A stretch of DNA of 64,000 nt. It comes from Excoecaria cochinchinensis. Lineage: Eukaryota > Streptophyta > Magnoliopsida > Malpighiales > Euphorbiaceae. Both the position numbers and the translations under genes were made by a program. The stretch covers positions 2,234,001 through 2,298,000 of the forward strand of contig CANTUQ010000078.1 in the NCBI GenBank assembly GCA_947683425.1, in the 5' to 3' direction. Positions 52,684 through 64,000 of this stretch are shown here, one piece after another (the first letter of the stretch is position 1; each line of letters opens with the position of its first letter). The notes under the pieces were generated by a model. It made no database searches. It was not told the DNA's origin and saw only the letters and a program-made list of their open reading frames with translations.

Positions 52684-54582
52684 TGAAGGAATATGTCATT
52701 GTTTGTGTATGTAGATAACGCAGCGGAAAAATATCAAAAACGATCATACACATCAAACAATTCCATAACAAGAATCGAAACATGCACTTTTAGGGTTTTA
52801 AAACTTACAACTTTAGATGCTCTTAAGACTTGGATTTGATAATGATCAGCAACAGGATGATATAATCCACCTTAGATCTTGATCACCAAAGCCAAGGAAC
52901 AGCCTTTACGCCACTCCTCTCTATGTTCACACACACACTTTCAAGCAAAGCTTAAAACCGAGATTTCTAGCTCTCAACTTTAGGTATTGTGTAATGGCAA
53001 TGATTAAAGCTACAAGATTTTATCTTGTACTTTCTTTAGGTGCTTTTAATGCCTAATAACACAAGCAAGCAAGGAAGGTCCTTCTCCTTGAGTATTTCGG
53101 CCAAGAGAAAACTTAGAGAGAATAAGATGTGTTTCACGCAAAACCTAGCCACCCATCTTAGGTTTATTTTTTTCTTTTATCTTTTCTATATTTTGTATAT
53201 TATCTTTTTGGCAAGTATTTGATTTGAATTTCAATTACTTTTAGATAATCTGATTCAAACTCAAAATCCTTCCTAAAGATAAGTAACACAATTTATTTCA
53301 AACTCACTATTGAATTCAAAATTCAAATTAATTTGAAATATTACCTTAACATATATTTAATCAAATATACAATCACTTAATCATGTGCTGAAATTCCATT
53401 GTATATCATACTTGGAATTTCGGCTAGGACATGGTAATTATTAGGTGATTTAATTTGACTTAAATGCCACTAGGATTTAATACTCAATTAACTTAATTGA
53501 TTTAATTAATCAATTGAAATTAATCCTATGTGGGCCGAATATTCTCTCTCTCATGGACCAAGGTCCAATAGCAATTTAATACCCATTACATACATTAGAT
53601 TGACTTTTATTAAAAGCCCAAATTAATGCTCAATGCCTTATTTAAATATTTTAAGCCCAATGCTTTGTGTGTGATCCTATAGGTCCATTTAATATTGGCA
53701 ATTGAATTAATGAATTAATTCAAAGGCTATATATATTCTCTAGAAAGATATTATAGCATTCCAAATTAAATGAAAATGCAAATGGCATTTGGTGACCTAA
53801 TGCAATTTTATATATAGTCCCTTACCCATAAATATCAGAATTAATATAAGGCATGGAACTAGTCATCCTTATATGTAAGTTAATTCCTTTCTTGATATTC
53901 CAGTGACACTGAACTCTCAGATAAATAATGATTGCACATTATTACATCTCGGTATGGCCATAGACTTCTCAGTTCACTGATCAAGTGGCCGATGATATTT
54001 TTCTCTCTCTTATAGAGAGGGGTAATCCCTTCACTTCTCTCATGCTCTCTAACATGAATCAATGCATACCCAAGCATACCCATACTTGTCACTCAGTTAC
54101 GAGCACGTTAGGTGTATGTCAAAGTACACAGTAATTCATAAAGAGTTTCATAGAGATTTTAGGTCTAAGAACTCCGATACAAAACTTGCATATGAGGAAC
54201 ACTTATGACTTGTACCATGTAGTGTTCTCATGTGTGGATCGTATCCAAATACCATGTTATAAACATGTATCTATGATCTCTGATTGACACTTTTGTCCTT
54301 ATGATCCGTAAGACAGAACTCAACTAATTAGAGAGAGCATACTAGTCTTAATTCATTTGTTATTCCCATAACAATGACTGACTAGGGATATTTAGAATGA
54401 AGTCTCATTTGTTTCAAGGTCTTACAACCATGTGCCTCACACATGATAACTTAAACTGAAACAACATTCTTGGATAGTTCTATCAATTGATATGCACAGG
54501 AATACAATTGGTAAAACAAATGCCTCATTTATTAACTAAAGTGTTTTATTACAATGTATTGGGGCTAGGGCTTACACTAACA
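52684..54582 (-). repeat. Copia LTR 2 (shared middle LTR, 1899 bp)
   Basis: Agrees with LTR 3 at every site I saw that separates LTR 1 from LTR 3, up to about 255 bp from its right end. By eye two differences from LTR 3. Confidence 0.95.
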
Positions 54583-54596
54583 ATCTCCCACTAGCA

Positions 54597-57500
54597 CTAG
54601 TCCCAATTGGGCATAGCCCTTATACCGAATGCTCTCAAATGAGCTTCGTGCAGATTTGGACGCAACTGTTTCGTCAAAGGATCTGCTACATTATCTTCAC
54701 TTGCTATCTTGCTGACCTTGACGTCCCCACGATCAATGATTTCTCTGATCAGGTGGTACCTCCTGAGTATGTGTTTGGATTTCTGGTGTGACCGGGGCTC
54801 TTTGGCCTGTGCAATGGCCCCGTTGTTGTCACAAAAAATTTCTAATGGATCTAGGATGCTTGGGACCACTCCTAATCCAGAAATGAAATTTCTAATCCAA
54901 ACAGCCTCTTTTGCAGCCTCACTTGCTGCAATATACTCAGATTCTGTAGTTGAGTCGGCAACGGTCTCTTGCTTTGAGCTTCTCCAGCTGACAGCAGCAC
55001 CGTTTAAAACAAAAATGAATCCAGATTGCGATCTTGAGTCCTGAGTGCTGGTTTGAAAAGCAGCATCGGCATAGCCTTGTATGACGAGCTCTTCCTGACC
55101 ACCATACACCAAAAAGTGATCCTTAGTCCTTCGTAGGTACTTTAGAATCCCTTTTACAGCAGACCAGTGCTTTTCACCAGGGTCTTGCTGAAACCTACTG
55201 GTTATACTCAGTGCATGAGCAACATCCAACCTAGTACATAACATAGCGTATATGATAGATCCAATAGCAGATGCATATGGGATTCTACTCATGTTGTCCC
55301 TTTCCTCTTTGGTTTTAGGGCACTGTTCTTTAGTTAAAGGAACTCCCAAAGCCAAAGGTATGTACCCTTTCTTTGAGTCTCCCATACTAAAACGCTTTAG
55401 TACCTTGTCTATGTACTTTTCTTGACTTAGTCCCAATAGCCGATTCGATCTATTTCTGTAGATCCGAATGCCAAGTATTGTCTCAGCTTCACCTAAGTCT
55501 TTCATTGAGAAACATTTCCCCAACCATTGCTTAACCTTTTGCAATGTTGGAATATCATTCCCAATGAGAAAGATGTCGTCCACATACAGGACCAGAAATA
55601 CTACTATGCTCCCACTAACCTTCTTGTATACACAAGGCTCATCTTCGTTCTTGACGAAGTCAAATTCTTTGACTGCCTCATCAAAACGAAGATTCCAACT
55701 TCGGGATGCTTGCTTTAATCCATAAATGGATTTCTGAAGCTTGCAAACCTTCTTAGGATGCTTGGGATTGACAAAACCTTCAGGTTGTGTCATATACACA
55801 TCCTCAAGTAAATTTCCGTTAAGGAAAGCAGTTTTGACATCCATTTGCCATATCTCATAATCATGATATGCAGCTATGGCAAGCAAGATCCTAATGGACT
55901 TGAGCATGACTACAGGCGAAAAGGTTTCATCATAGTCTACACCATGTGTTTGTCGAAAACCTTTCGCTACTAGTCTACCTTTGTAGGTCTTATCAGCTTT
56001 GAGTTTAAATAGCCACTTGCATTCAATTACTTTAGCACCTTCTGGTGGATCAACCAAGGTCCAAACCTGGTTATCGTACATTGATTGCATCTCGGATTTC
56101 ATGGCTTCAAGCCAATTTTTCGAGTCTGGGCTTTCAATAGCTTCTCGGTAGGTAGTAGGATCCTCACGATCTACTAACTCAATAGTGTCACTGTCAGTGA
56201 TTAGAAATCCATATCTCTGAATCTCCTGACGTACCCTACCGGACCTTCTAGGTACTTGTGTAATGGGTTCTTGTTCCACAAGTGGTTGTGAACTCGATCC
56301 CGATCCCATTTCCAACTCATCCTCTATAGGAATTTGTGGCGCTTGAATTTCTCCAAGTTCTACTTTACTCCCACTGTCTTTCTTGAGGAGGAACTCCTTT
56401 TCCAAGAAAACAGCCTTGCGAGCAACAAATACTTTGTTCTCGGCTTGTGAGAAAAAAATAGTATCCCTTTGTTTCTTTGGGATAACCCACAAATAAGCAG
56501 ACAGTGGATTTGGACTCTAGTTTGTCAGATGTTAATTTCTTAACATGTGCTTCACAGCCCCAAATCCTGAGAAATGACATATTGGGTTCTTTCCCAGTCC
56601 ATACCTTGTATGGTGTCTTTTCAACTGCTTTAGTTGGAATACGGTTTAGTAGAAACGCAGCAGTTTCTAATGCATAGCCCCAAAAAGAGACAGGAAGATT
56701 TGCTTGACTCATCATAGATCGAACCATGTCCAATAGAGTTCGATTTCTCCTTTCGGACACACCATTCCATTGTGGTGTTCCAGGAGGAGTGAGCTGTGAA
56801 ATAATACCACATTCCTTTAGATGACAGTCAAACTCTTGGCTTAAATATTCGCCACCTCGATCTGACCGAATGGCTTTTATACTTTTGCCAAGTTGGTTTT
56901 CTACTTCGTTTTTAAACACTTTGAATTTCTCAAAAGTTTCAGATTTATGCTTCATTAGATAGACATAGCCATATCTACTGAAGTCATCTGTGAATGTCAC
57001 GAAGTAGCTAAAACCACCTCTGGCTTGTGTACTTAATGGTCCACATACATCGGTATGTATTAGCTCCAATAAGCCATTAGTCCTCTCACCTTTCTTGTTA
57101 AAAGGACTCTTTGTCATTTTTCCATGCAAACATGGCTCGCATGTATCATAAGATTCTAAGTCAAATGACCCAAGCACTCCAGTTTTGTGGAGTCTTGAAA
57201 TGCGTTTTTCGTTTGCATGTCCTAAACGACAATGCCAGAAGTAAGTAGGGTTCAATTCTTTTGATTTAACCCTCTTTGTATTAATGTTGTATATAGACTC
57301 TTTGTTTTGTAAATCAAGGATATAAAGGCCATTTTGCAACATGGCATTGCCATATGAAATGCCTTGGTGACGAATATGAGCATTGCCATTTTTAATAACA
57401 AAATCAAATTCATCCAAATCCAACAATGAAACTGAAATAATGTTTCTGCTTATAGCAGGTACATAATAACAATTTTTCAAAACTAAACAAAGTCCGGAAG

Positions 57501-58566
57501 GTAAAGTAAGTTGATAGTCGCCTATCTCCATGGCAGCAACTCGTGCTCCATTCCCCACACGGAGGTTCACTTCATTCTTCCCAAGTAACCGCCTATTTCT
57601 TAGCCCCTGCACATTAGAACAAATGTGAGAACCACAACCGGTATCTAGTACCCAAGTGGTAGAAATAGAAAGGTTAATTTCAATAACAAAAATACCTGAA
57701 CTGGACGCCTTGGCTCCATTCTTTTTTTGTTCTTCCTTGAAGAGAGCGCAATTCTTCTTCCAATGCCCTATTTTGTTGCAATGGAAGCAAGTGCTCTCGC
57801 TCTCCTTGGGCTTTTGCGCCTTGGGCTTGGATTGGGCCTGAGGTGCACTCCCATTTGACTTGAACCGAGCCAGGTCATTCTTGGGTTTTGCCTTTCCCTT
57901 TCCTTTTCCCTTAGCCGGTCCCTTCTTAATGCCCCCTTGAACCATCAGTATTGGATTGGTCTTTCGAATGTTTTCTTCAGCATTCTTAAGCATCCCATGA
58001 AGCTCAGTAACTGACTTGTTCATCGCATGCATGTTATAATTCATTACAAATGGATCATAATCATCAGCCAATGATCCTAAAATCAAGTCAGTGGCCAATT
58101 CCTTTGGCACTTGTACCTCAAGCTTCTCAAGAGTATCAAGATACCCTTTCATCTTGAGTACATGCGTACTAACAGGAGTACCTGCAGCCATCTTACAGGA
58201 AATTAAGGCCTTAGTTGTCACAAACCTCTCGTGACGAGCTTGCTCTTGGAACATCTCCTTTAAGTGCACCATGATCGCATAAGCCTCTTGGTCCATAAAT
58301 TGCTTTTGCAAGTCAGGCACCATAGTGGCTAGCATCAAACAGGTCACATCATTGGAGTCGCTCTTCTTGGTCTCAAAAGTTTCCCTTTGAACCGCAGAGG
58401 CGTTCCTACCAGGTTCTTGAGGCAAGGGTGCATCCAAAACATACGACTTTTTCTCTTGCTTAAGAACTATCCTTAAGTTTCGAGACCAGTCTATGAAATT
58501 GGTGCCATTCAATTTGTCCTTTTCAAGGACCGATCGCAATGAGAAATTGTTGTTTGAAGATGCCAT
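54597..58566 (-). pseudogene. Ty1/copia Gag-Pol polyprotein of unit 2, one-base frameshift
   Basis: Same protein as 46937-50905 with a handful of substitutions. A run of seven A at 56452-56458 (six in the other copy) shifts the frame after GYYFF, between integrase and reverse transcriptase, leaving an upstream open part 58566-56365 (Gag, protease, integrase) and a downstream part 56492-54597 (RT, RNase H). A homopolymer slip or a sequencing error are both possible; if it is an error, both units would be intact. Confidence 0.93.
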
Positions 58567-60329
58567 TCTACAATAAAATTTAGCAAGATTAAATGAGGTC
58601 TTATTAATAATCCCACAAACCGAATTAATATCCCTTTAAATAATTCGCGTTAGTGATTTAATGTGGGCCAAGATCCACTTTTCACAACAACCTTATTAGT
58701 CAAGCTGAGCTTGTACACCTAACAAGTTAAGTTACTTAGGTAGGATAACTCCAATCATGACTCGTACATGACTCTTGGATCAAATGGGCTAACATCTTAA
58801 GATGTTATAGCACAAACCCATTTATTAGTTGCCTAGGTCCGGGCATCCCTTTTCATGTTAAGTCCAACCTACATTCACAACTCATGCCTCACAAAGATAA
58901 TCGGGCGCTAGGACTCCTAGTCTACGTTACCGATGATCGATGCCTTGACATGTTTCGAATTAGGAAGACAACTTTGTGACTTACTATTTTAGGGATTCAT
59001 TTTATTACGGCTTACATGGCATACGCTTTGTCATCCATTCATAGCATGCATATATAAATAATTGCATAAAGTAAAGCGTGACAAACATGGGCCCATAAAA
59101 CCTACAACTAAGATTCTATACTATTACACAAGAATCTTCGAGTTGGGCTTCACCACTCCGGTGGGCTTCATCTTGATTTACAAAGTCTTCAAGTAAATTC
59201 TATTCTAAGAAATAAATGAAACTTTTACAATAATACATAATGGCTCGCAGGCCATAATTAATTACAAAAACCCAGGGCCCATGAATGCACCATGCATATT
59301 CATTTATCACACCAAACAAGCAAATTAATATACATAACATTCATGGATCAAACAAAGTCCAATTTTAATTAAATTAGCCAAGCCCATTAATGGAAATTGT
59401 GTACTTGAACCTTTAAGAGATGACCCTATGATGGGCCTGGGCCGAGGCCCAATGGACTAAATCCTCTTATTGAATAAGTTCTCTTAAAAGCCCAAAACAC
59501 AAACTAGTTAGATTTGTGCTATAAATCAACTCTAGTATAATTTCCAATTTTGCCATTTTTAATATTATGTCATACTGCCCATAAACATTAAAAATACATA
59601 TAATATGTACTGACATGAATTAAAAATAAAAAAAAAACATGAAGAACATATATATGATACACGGCATACATATAAAAACAAACAAACAACAAAACTAGTT
59701 GTTTAATGCTTATGTGATGCCACAAAAATGCACAAACCCTTAAATCAATTTTATGAGTCAATTAATAATTCAAATAAGGTCATAAAAATGATTTAATATA
59801 TTGTACCAATCTGATCTAAATGTGTTTTTACCATTTTAATCAAATCAAAACAAACAATGTTGATTAAACATGTAACAAACACAAACTAGTCATTGTTTTA
59901 AGTGATATTAAAATTAATCAATTAAATTGTCATGGACCAGAATTAAAACCAAATTTTAAAAATGTCCAGACCTGATATTTAATCATTAAAAACCACTTAC
60001 AAACATGCCAAAAACGTTTTTACATTTAATATTCAAAAGTAGTTGTTTAATTAACAATTAACATGCCAAAAAGCACCTAGTTTTAATATTAACATATACC
60101 ATCAGGTATTACCAATTAAATCTGACTAATAACAGCTCCTAGAACATCTTAGGACAGTATATTAACATGTCATATTAATTATAATACCTATCTAATCAAT
60201 TAAAATCGTTTTTACACCAAAACAATGCAAAAAACTCAAAACAGAAAATTTCAGCATTGCATGTATTAAAAGTAACGATTTTTAATTAATTATTTCATGC
60301 ATCTAAAGCACTAAAATAAGCATGTTTAG
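58567..60329 (-). other. 1.76-kb 5' leader of copia unit 2
   Basis: Counterpart of 50906-52670, no ORF, with GGGCGCTAGG where unit 1 has GGGCGCATCTAGG. Confidence 0.8.
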
Positions 60330-60341
60330 GCTCTGATACCA
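60330..60341 (-). other. Primer-binding site of copia unit 2 (tRNA-iMet)
   Basis: GCTCTGATACCA on the plus strand, one base from the LTR at 60343. Confidence 0.93.
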
Positions 60342-60342
60342 C

Positions 60343-62241
60343 TGAAGGAATATGTCATTGTTTGTGTATGTAGATAACGCAGCGGAAAAATATCAAAAAC
60401 GATCATACACATCAAACAATTCCATAACAAGAATCGAAACATGCACTTTTAGGGTTTTAAAACTTACAACTTTAGATGCTCTTAAGACTTGGATTTGATA
60501 ATGATCAGCAACAGGATGATATAATCCACCTTAGATCTTGATCACCAAAGCCAAGGAACAGCCTTTACGCCACTCCTCTCTATGTTCACACACACACTTT
60601 CAAGCAAAGCTTAAAACCGAGATTTCTAGCTCTCAACTTTAGGTATTGTGTAATGGCAATGATTAAAGCTACAAGATTTTATCTTGTACTTTCTTTAGGT
60701 GCTTTTAATGCCTAATAACACAAGCAAGCAAGGAAGGTCCTTCTCCTTGAGTATTTCGGCCAAGAGAAAACTTAGAGAGAATAAGATGTGTTTCACGCAA
60801 AACCTAGCCACCCATCTTAGGTTTATTTTTTTCTTTTATCTTTTCTATATTTTGTATATTATCTTTTTGGCAAGTATTTGATTTGAATTTCAATTACTTT
60901 TAGATAATCTGATTCAAACTCAAAATCCTTCCTAAAGATAAGTAACACAATTTATTTCAAACTCACTATTGAATTCAAAATTCAAATTAATTTGAAATAT
61001 TACCTTAACATATATTTAATCAAATATACAATCACCTAATCATGTGCTGAAATTCCATTGTATATCATACTTGGAATTTCGGCTAGGACATGGTAATTAT
61101 TAGGTGATTTAATTTGACTTAAATGCCACTAGGATTTAATACTCAATTAACTTAATTGATTTAATTAATCAATTGAAATTAATCCTATGTGGGCCGAATA
61201 TTCTCTCTCTCATGGACCAAGGTCCAATAGCAATTTAATACCCATTACATACATTAGATTGACTTTTATTAAAAGCCCAAATTAATGCTCAATGCCTTAT
61301 TTAAATATTTTAAGCCCAATGCTTTGTGTGTGATCCTATAGGTCCATTTAATATTGGCAATTGAATTAATGAATTAATTCAAAGGCTATATATATTCTCT
61401 AGAAAGATATTATAGCATTCCAAATTAAATGAAAATGCAAATGGCATTTGGTGACCTAATGCAATTTTATATGTAGTCCCTTACCCATAAATATCAGAAT
61501 TAATATAAGGCATGGAACTAGTCATCCTTATATGTAAGTTAATTCCTTTCTTGATATTCCAGTGACACTGAACTCTCAGATAAATAATGATTGCACATTA
61601 TTACATCTCGGTATGGCCATAGACTTCTCAGTTCACTGATCAAGTGGCCGATGATATTTTTCTCTCTCTTATAGAGAGGGGTAATCCCTTCACTTCTCTC
61701 ATGCTCTCTAACATGAATCAATGCATACCCAAGCATACCCATACTTGTCACTCAGTTACGAGCACGTTAGGTGTATGTCAAAGTACACAGTAATTCATAA
61801 AGAGTTTCATAGAGATTTTAGGTCTAAGAACTCCGATACAAAACTTGCATATGAGGAACACTTATGACTTGTACCATGTAGTGTTCTCATGTGTGGATCG
61901 TATCCAAATACCATGTTATAAACATGTATCTATGATCTCTGATTGACACTTTTGTCCTTATGATCCGTAAGACAGAACTCAACTAATTAGAGAGAGCATA
62001 CTAGTCTTAATTCATTTGTTATTCCCATAACAATGACTGACTAGGGATATTTAGAATGAAGTCTCATTTGTTTCAAGGTCTTACAACCATGTGCCTCACA
62101 CATGATAACTTAAACTGAAACAACATTCTTGGATAGTTCTATCAATTGATATGCACAGGAATACAATTGGTAAAACAAATGCCTCATTTATTAACTAAAG
62201 TGTTTTATTACAATGTATTGGGGCTAGGGCTTACACTAACA
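60343..62241 (-). repeat. Copia LTR 3 (5' LTR of the upstream unit, 1899 bp)
   Basis: Ends GCTTACACTAACA at 62241, followed by CTCTT. A TATATATA stretch near 61389 may be the TATA box on the minus strand. Confidence 0.95.
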
Positions 62242-62246
62242 CTCTT

Positions 62247-64000
62247 CTCAATATTAGTCCTGGCTTTCTCATGCAAAGTCTTTACCAATTCTGCCTTCCT
62301 GTTGCCATCTAAACTTGAAAGCTCATTTAAAGGCAATGGACAAAGATCAAGCACAGTCAGTGGGTTAAAACCATAAACAATCTCAAATGGTGAAAACCCA
62401 GTAGTAGAATGAATACTTCTATTATAAGCAAATTCAATGAAAGGTAAACAATCTTCCCATGTTTTGAGGTTCTTACCCACTATAGCACGAAGTAAGGTAC
62501 CCAAAGATCTATTCACTACCTCTGTTTGACCATCTGTCTGCGGGTGGCAAGTAGTAGAAAATAACAACTTTGTACCCAACTTACCCCATAGAACACGCCA
62601 AAAATGAGAAAGGAACTTTGTATCTCTCTCAGAAACAATGGTGCGTGGTATACCATGCAAACGCACAACTTCTTTAAAGAATAGGTCAGCAACATTAACA
62701 GCATCATCACATTTATGACAAGCAATAAAGTGAGCCATTTTACTAAACCTATCCACCACAACAAAAATGCTATCTCTACCACGTTTAGTTCTAGGCAATC
62801 CAAGCACAAAATCCATAGAAACATCAGTCCAAGGAGAACTAGGTACAGGTAGAGGCATATACAAACCATGGGGCATAGTTTTAGACTTAGCTTGCCTACA
62901 TGCAACACATGAATTACATACCTTTTCCACATCCCTGCGCATATGAGGCCAATAAAAATGCTCATTTAACATATCATAAGTCTTATGCACCCCAAAATGT
63001 CCCATCAATCCCCCACAATGGGATTCTAATACAAGCAAATCACGCATAGAACACTTAGGCAAACAAAGCTTGCTGCCCTTAAACAAAAACCCATCATGCC
63101 TATAAAATTTATCAAAAGCTTGATGTTCACATGCTGCATACACATTACCAAAATCAAGATCTCCAACATATAATTCCTTAACATGCTCAAATCCTAACAA
63201 TTTAGAACTAAGTGTAGAAATCAAGGCATATCTTCTTGATAATGCATCAGCAACAATATTATCCTTTCCATGCTTGTATTGAATAACATAAGGAAATGTT
63301 TCAATAAATTCAACCCATTTAGCATGCCTTTTATTCAACTTACCTTGTCCCTTCAAGTGTTTGAGGGACTCATGATCGATGTGAATGACAAACTCCTTGG
63401 GTAGGAGGTAATGCTGCCACACATCCAACGCTCGCACTAATGCATAAAGCTCCTTGTCATAGGTTGAATAATTGAGTTGGGCTCCATGAAGCTTCTCACT
63501 AAAGTATGCTACTGGTTTCTTTTCTTGCATTAGAATAGCCCCAATACCTACACCAGAAGCATCACACTCAATTTCAAAAGTTTTATCAAAATTAGGCAAA
63601 GATAAAATAGGAGCAGAACACAACTTCCCTTTCAGAGTATCAAATGCCTTTTGCTGTGCTTCTCCCCACTTGAACCCAACTTCCTTCTTGATAATTTCTG
63701 TAAGTGGTGCAGCAATGGAAGAAAAGTCCTGCACAAAACGCCTATAAAAGCTTGCCAAGCCATGGAAGCTTCTCACATCTGAAGTAGTCTTAGGCGTAGG
63801 CCATTCCTTAATTGCCTTTACTTTCTCTTCATCCACTTCAATTCCCTGTGCACTCACCACAAAACCAAGAAACACAAGTCTATCTATGCAAAATGTGCAT
63901 TTCTTAAGCTTAGCATACAACTTTTCAGATCTCAAAGCGTGTAAAACTAGCCTAACATGCTCAATATGCTCTTCATAAGACTTGCTATAAATGAGTATAT
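62247..64000 (-). pseudogene. E3 Pol: RT end, RNase H and integrase, cut by the copia array and the window edge
   Basis: Open minus-strand frame entering from the right edge (end of RT: YSKSYEEH), then KKCTFCIDRLVFLGFVVSAQ, RNase H (FEIECDASGVGIGAILMQE, YDKELYALVRALDVW), the integrase zinc region (HCGGLMGHFGVHKTYDML ... CNSCVACRQ), the core MDFVLGLP, then VSERDTKF and QTDGQTEVVNRSLG, up to EKARTNIEK, where the copia LTR begins. E1 has VSDRDTKF: the Asp that should be the second catalytic residue is Glu here. It keeps the 12-residue KWGEAQQKAFDT segment that E1 lost. Apart from the insertion and this change the frame is undamaged. Confidence 0.92.

Larger units (their letters stand above)
45023..62241 (-). 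mobile_element. Ty1/copia tandem array: LTR-internal-LTR-internal-LTR
   Basis: Three LTRs (45023-46922, 52684-54582, 60343-62241) and two internal regions of 5761 and 5760 bp, all on the minus strand, bounded by a single CTCTT duplication. Because the middle LTR serves both units and has no duplication of its own, the array arose by recombination of one insertion, not by two landings. The long LTRs (1.9 kb) recall the Angela-type copia lineage; that is tentative. Confidence 0.95.
43859..64000 (-). mobile_element. Element E3, autonomous-type Ty3/gypsy retrotransposon, split by the copia array, running off the window
   Basis: Minus-strand order: Pol (64000-62247 and 45017-44727), 3' LTR (44726-43859). 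Gag, protease, most of RT and the 5' LTR lie to the right of the window. It inserted into the ORF of A3. Confidence 0.9.

Noticed and set aside
53040..53222. 60-codon frames MLLMPNNTSKQ in all three copia LTRs (45380, 53040, 60699) and the 70-codon minus frames near 46220, 53880, 61539
   Set aside because: Conserved only because the LTRs are nearly identical; no motif, and located in U3/R of a copia LTR.

Overview
The window is plant nuclear DNA, most likely from an angiosperm, and consists almost wholly of nested LTR retrotransposons. I see no convincing host gene, tRNA, rRNA or CRISPR array. The evidence is AT-rich sequence, primer-binding sites matching plant initiator tRNA-Met (TGGTATCAGAGC), 5-bp target duplications, TATA boxes in the LTRs, and Ty3/gypsy and Ty1/copia proteins in every coding stretch. 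The species cannot be named from the sequence. The family letters A-G are mine.

Left part (1-20,761). Element A1 (minus; Gag at 1-845, 5' LTR at 2805-3980) carries a solo LTR of its own family (950-2074). Element A2 (plus) starts at 4533. Its 5' LTR is split by an 11.1-kb element B (minus, 4890-15986, duplication GTGGG). B itself holds element C (5865-9069, GAATG) and element B' (11109-15452, CTTAA), and B' holds a solo LTR (11363-12180, AAAAG). A2 resumes at 15992 with LTR, PBS and a Gag-protease frame, followed by 1.4 kb of unassigned DNA.

Middle part (20,762-42,046). Element D (plus) is split by E1 (21970-30027, CCGAA), a full-length but decayed autonomous Ty3/gypsy element. A scrambled block follows (32389-37860): a truncated A LTR, a truncated inverted C LTR, about 3.4 kb with an ATHILA-ORF1-like reading frame, and an inverted C leader. 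Next come B2, with an intact short ORF, and a foreign pol fragment G.

Right part (42,047-64,000). Element A3 (minus) lies in G, E3 (minus, autonomous type, running off the window) lies in A3, and a Ty1/copia tandem array (LTR-internal-LTR-internal-LTR, 45023-62241) lies in the integrase region of E3, flanked by one CTCTT duplication. One copia copy has an intact 1322-codon polyprotein; the other has a one-base frameshift.

How the parts relate. E1 and E3 encode reverse transcriptase, RNase H and integrase. The B, C, D and A3 elements lack them and instead carry a shared acidic, partly coiled-coil ORF of about 250 residues, whose 3' end runs through the polypurine tract into the LTR. Autonomous and non-autonomous elements share LTR ends (TGAT...CGCATCA), the PBS, and a block of about 150 bp before the ORF with a CACGTG palindrome. 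This looks like a clan of non-autonomous elements mobilised in trans by an autonomous, possibly CRM-clade, chromovirus. The shared parts are visible in the sequence; the mobilisation is inference.
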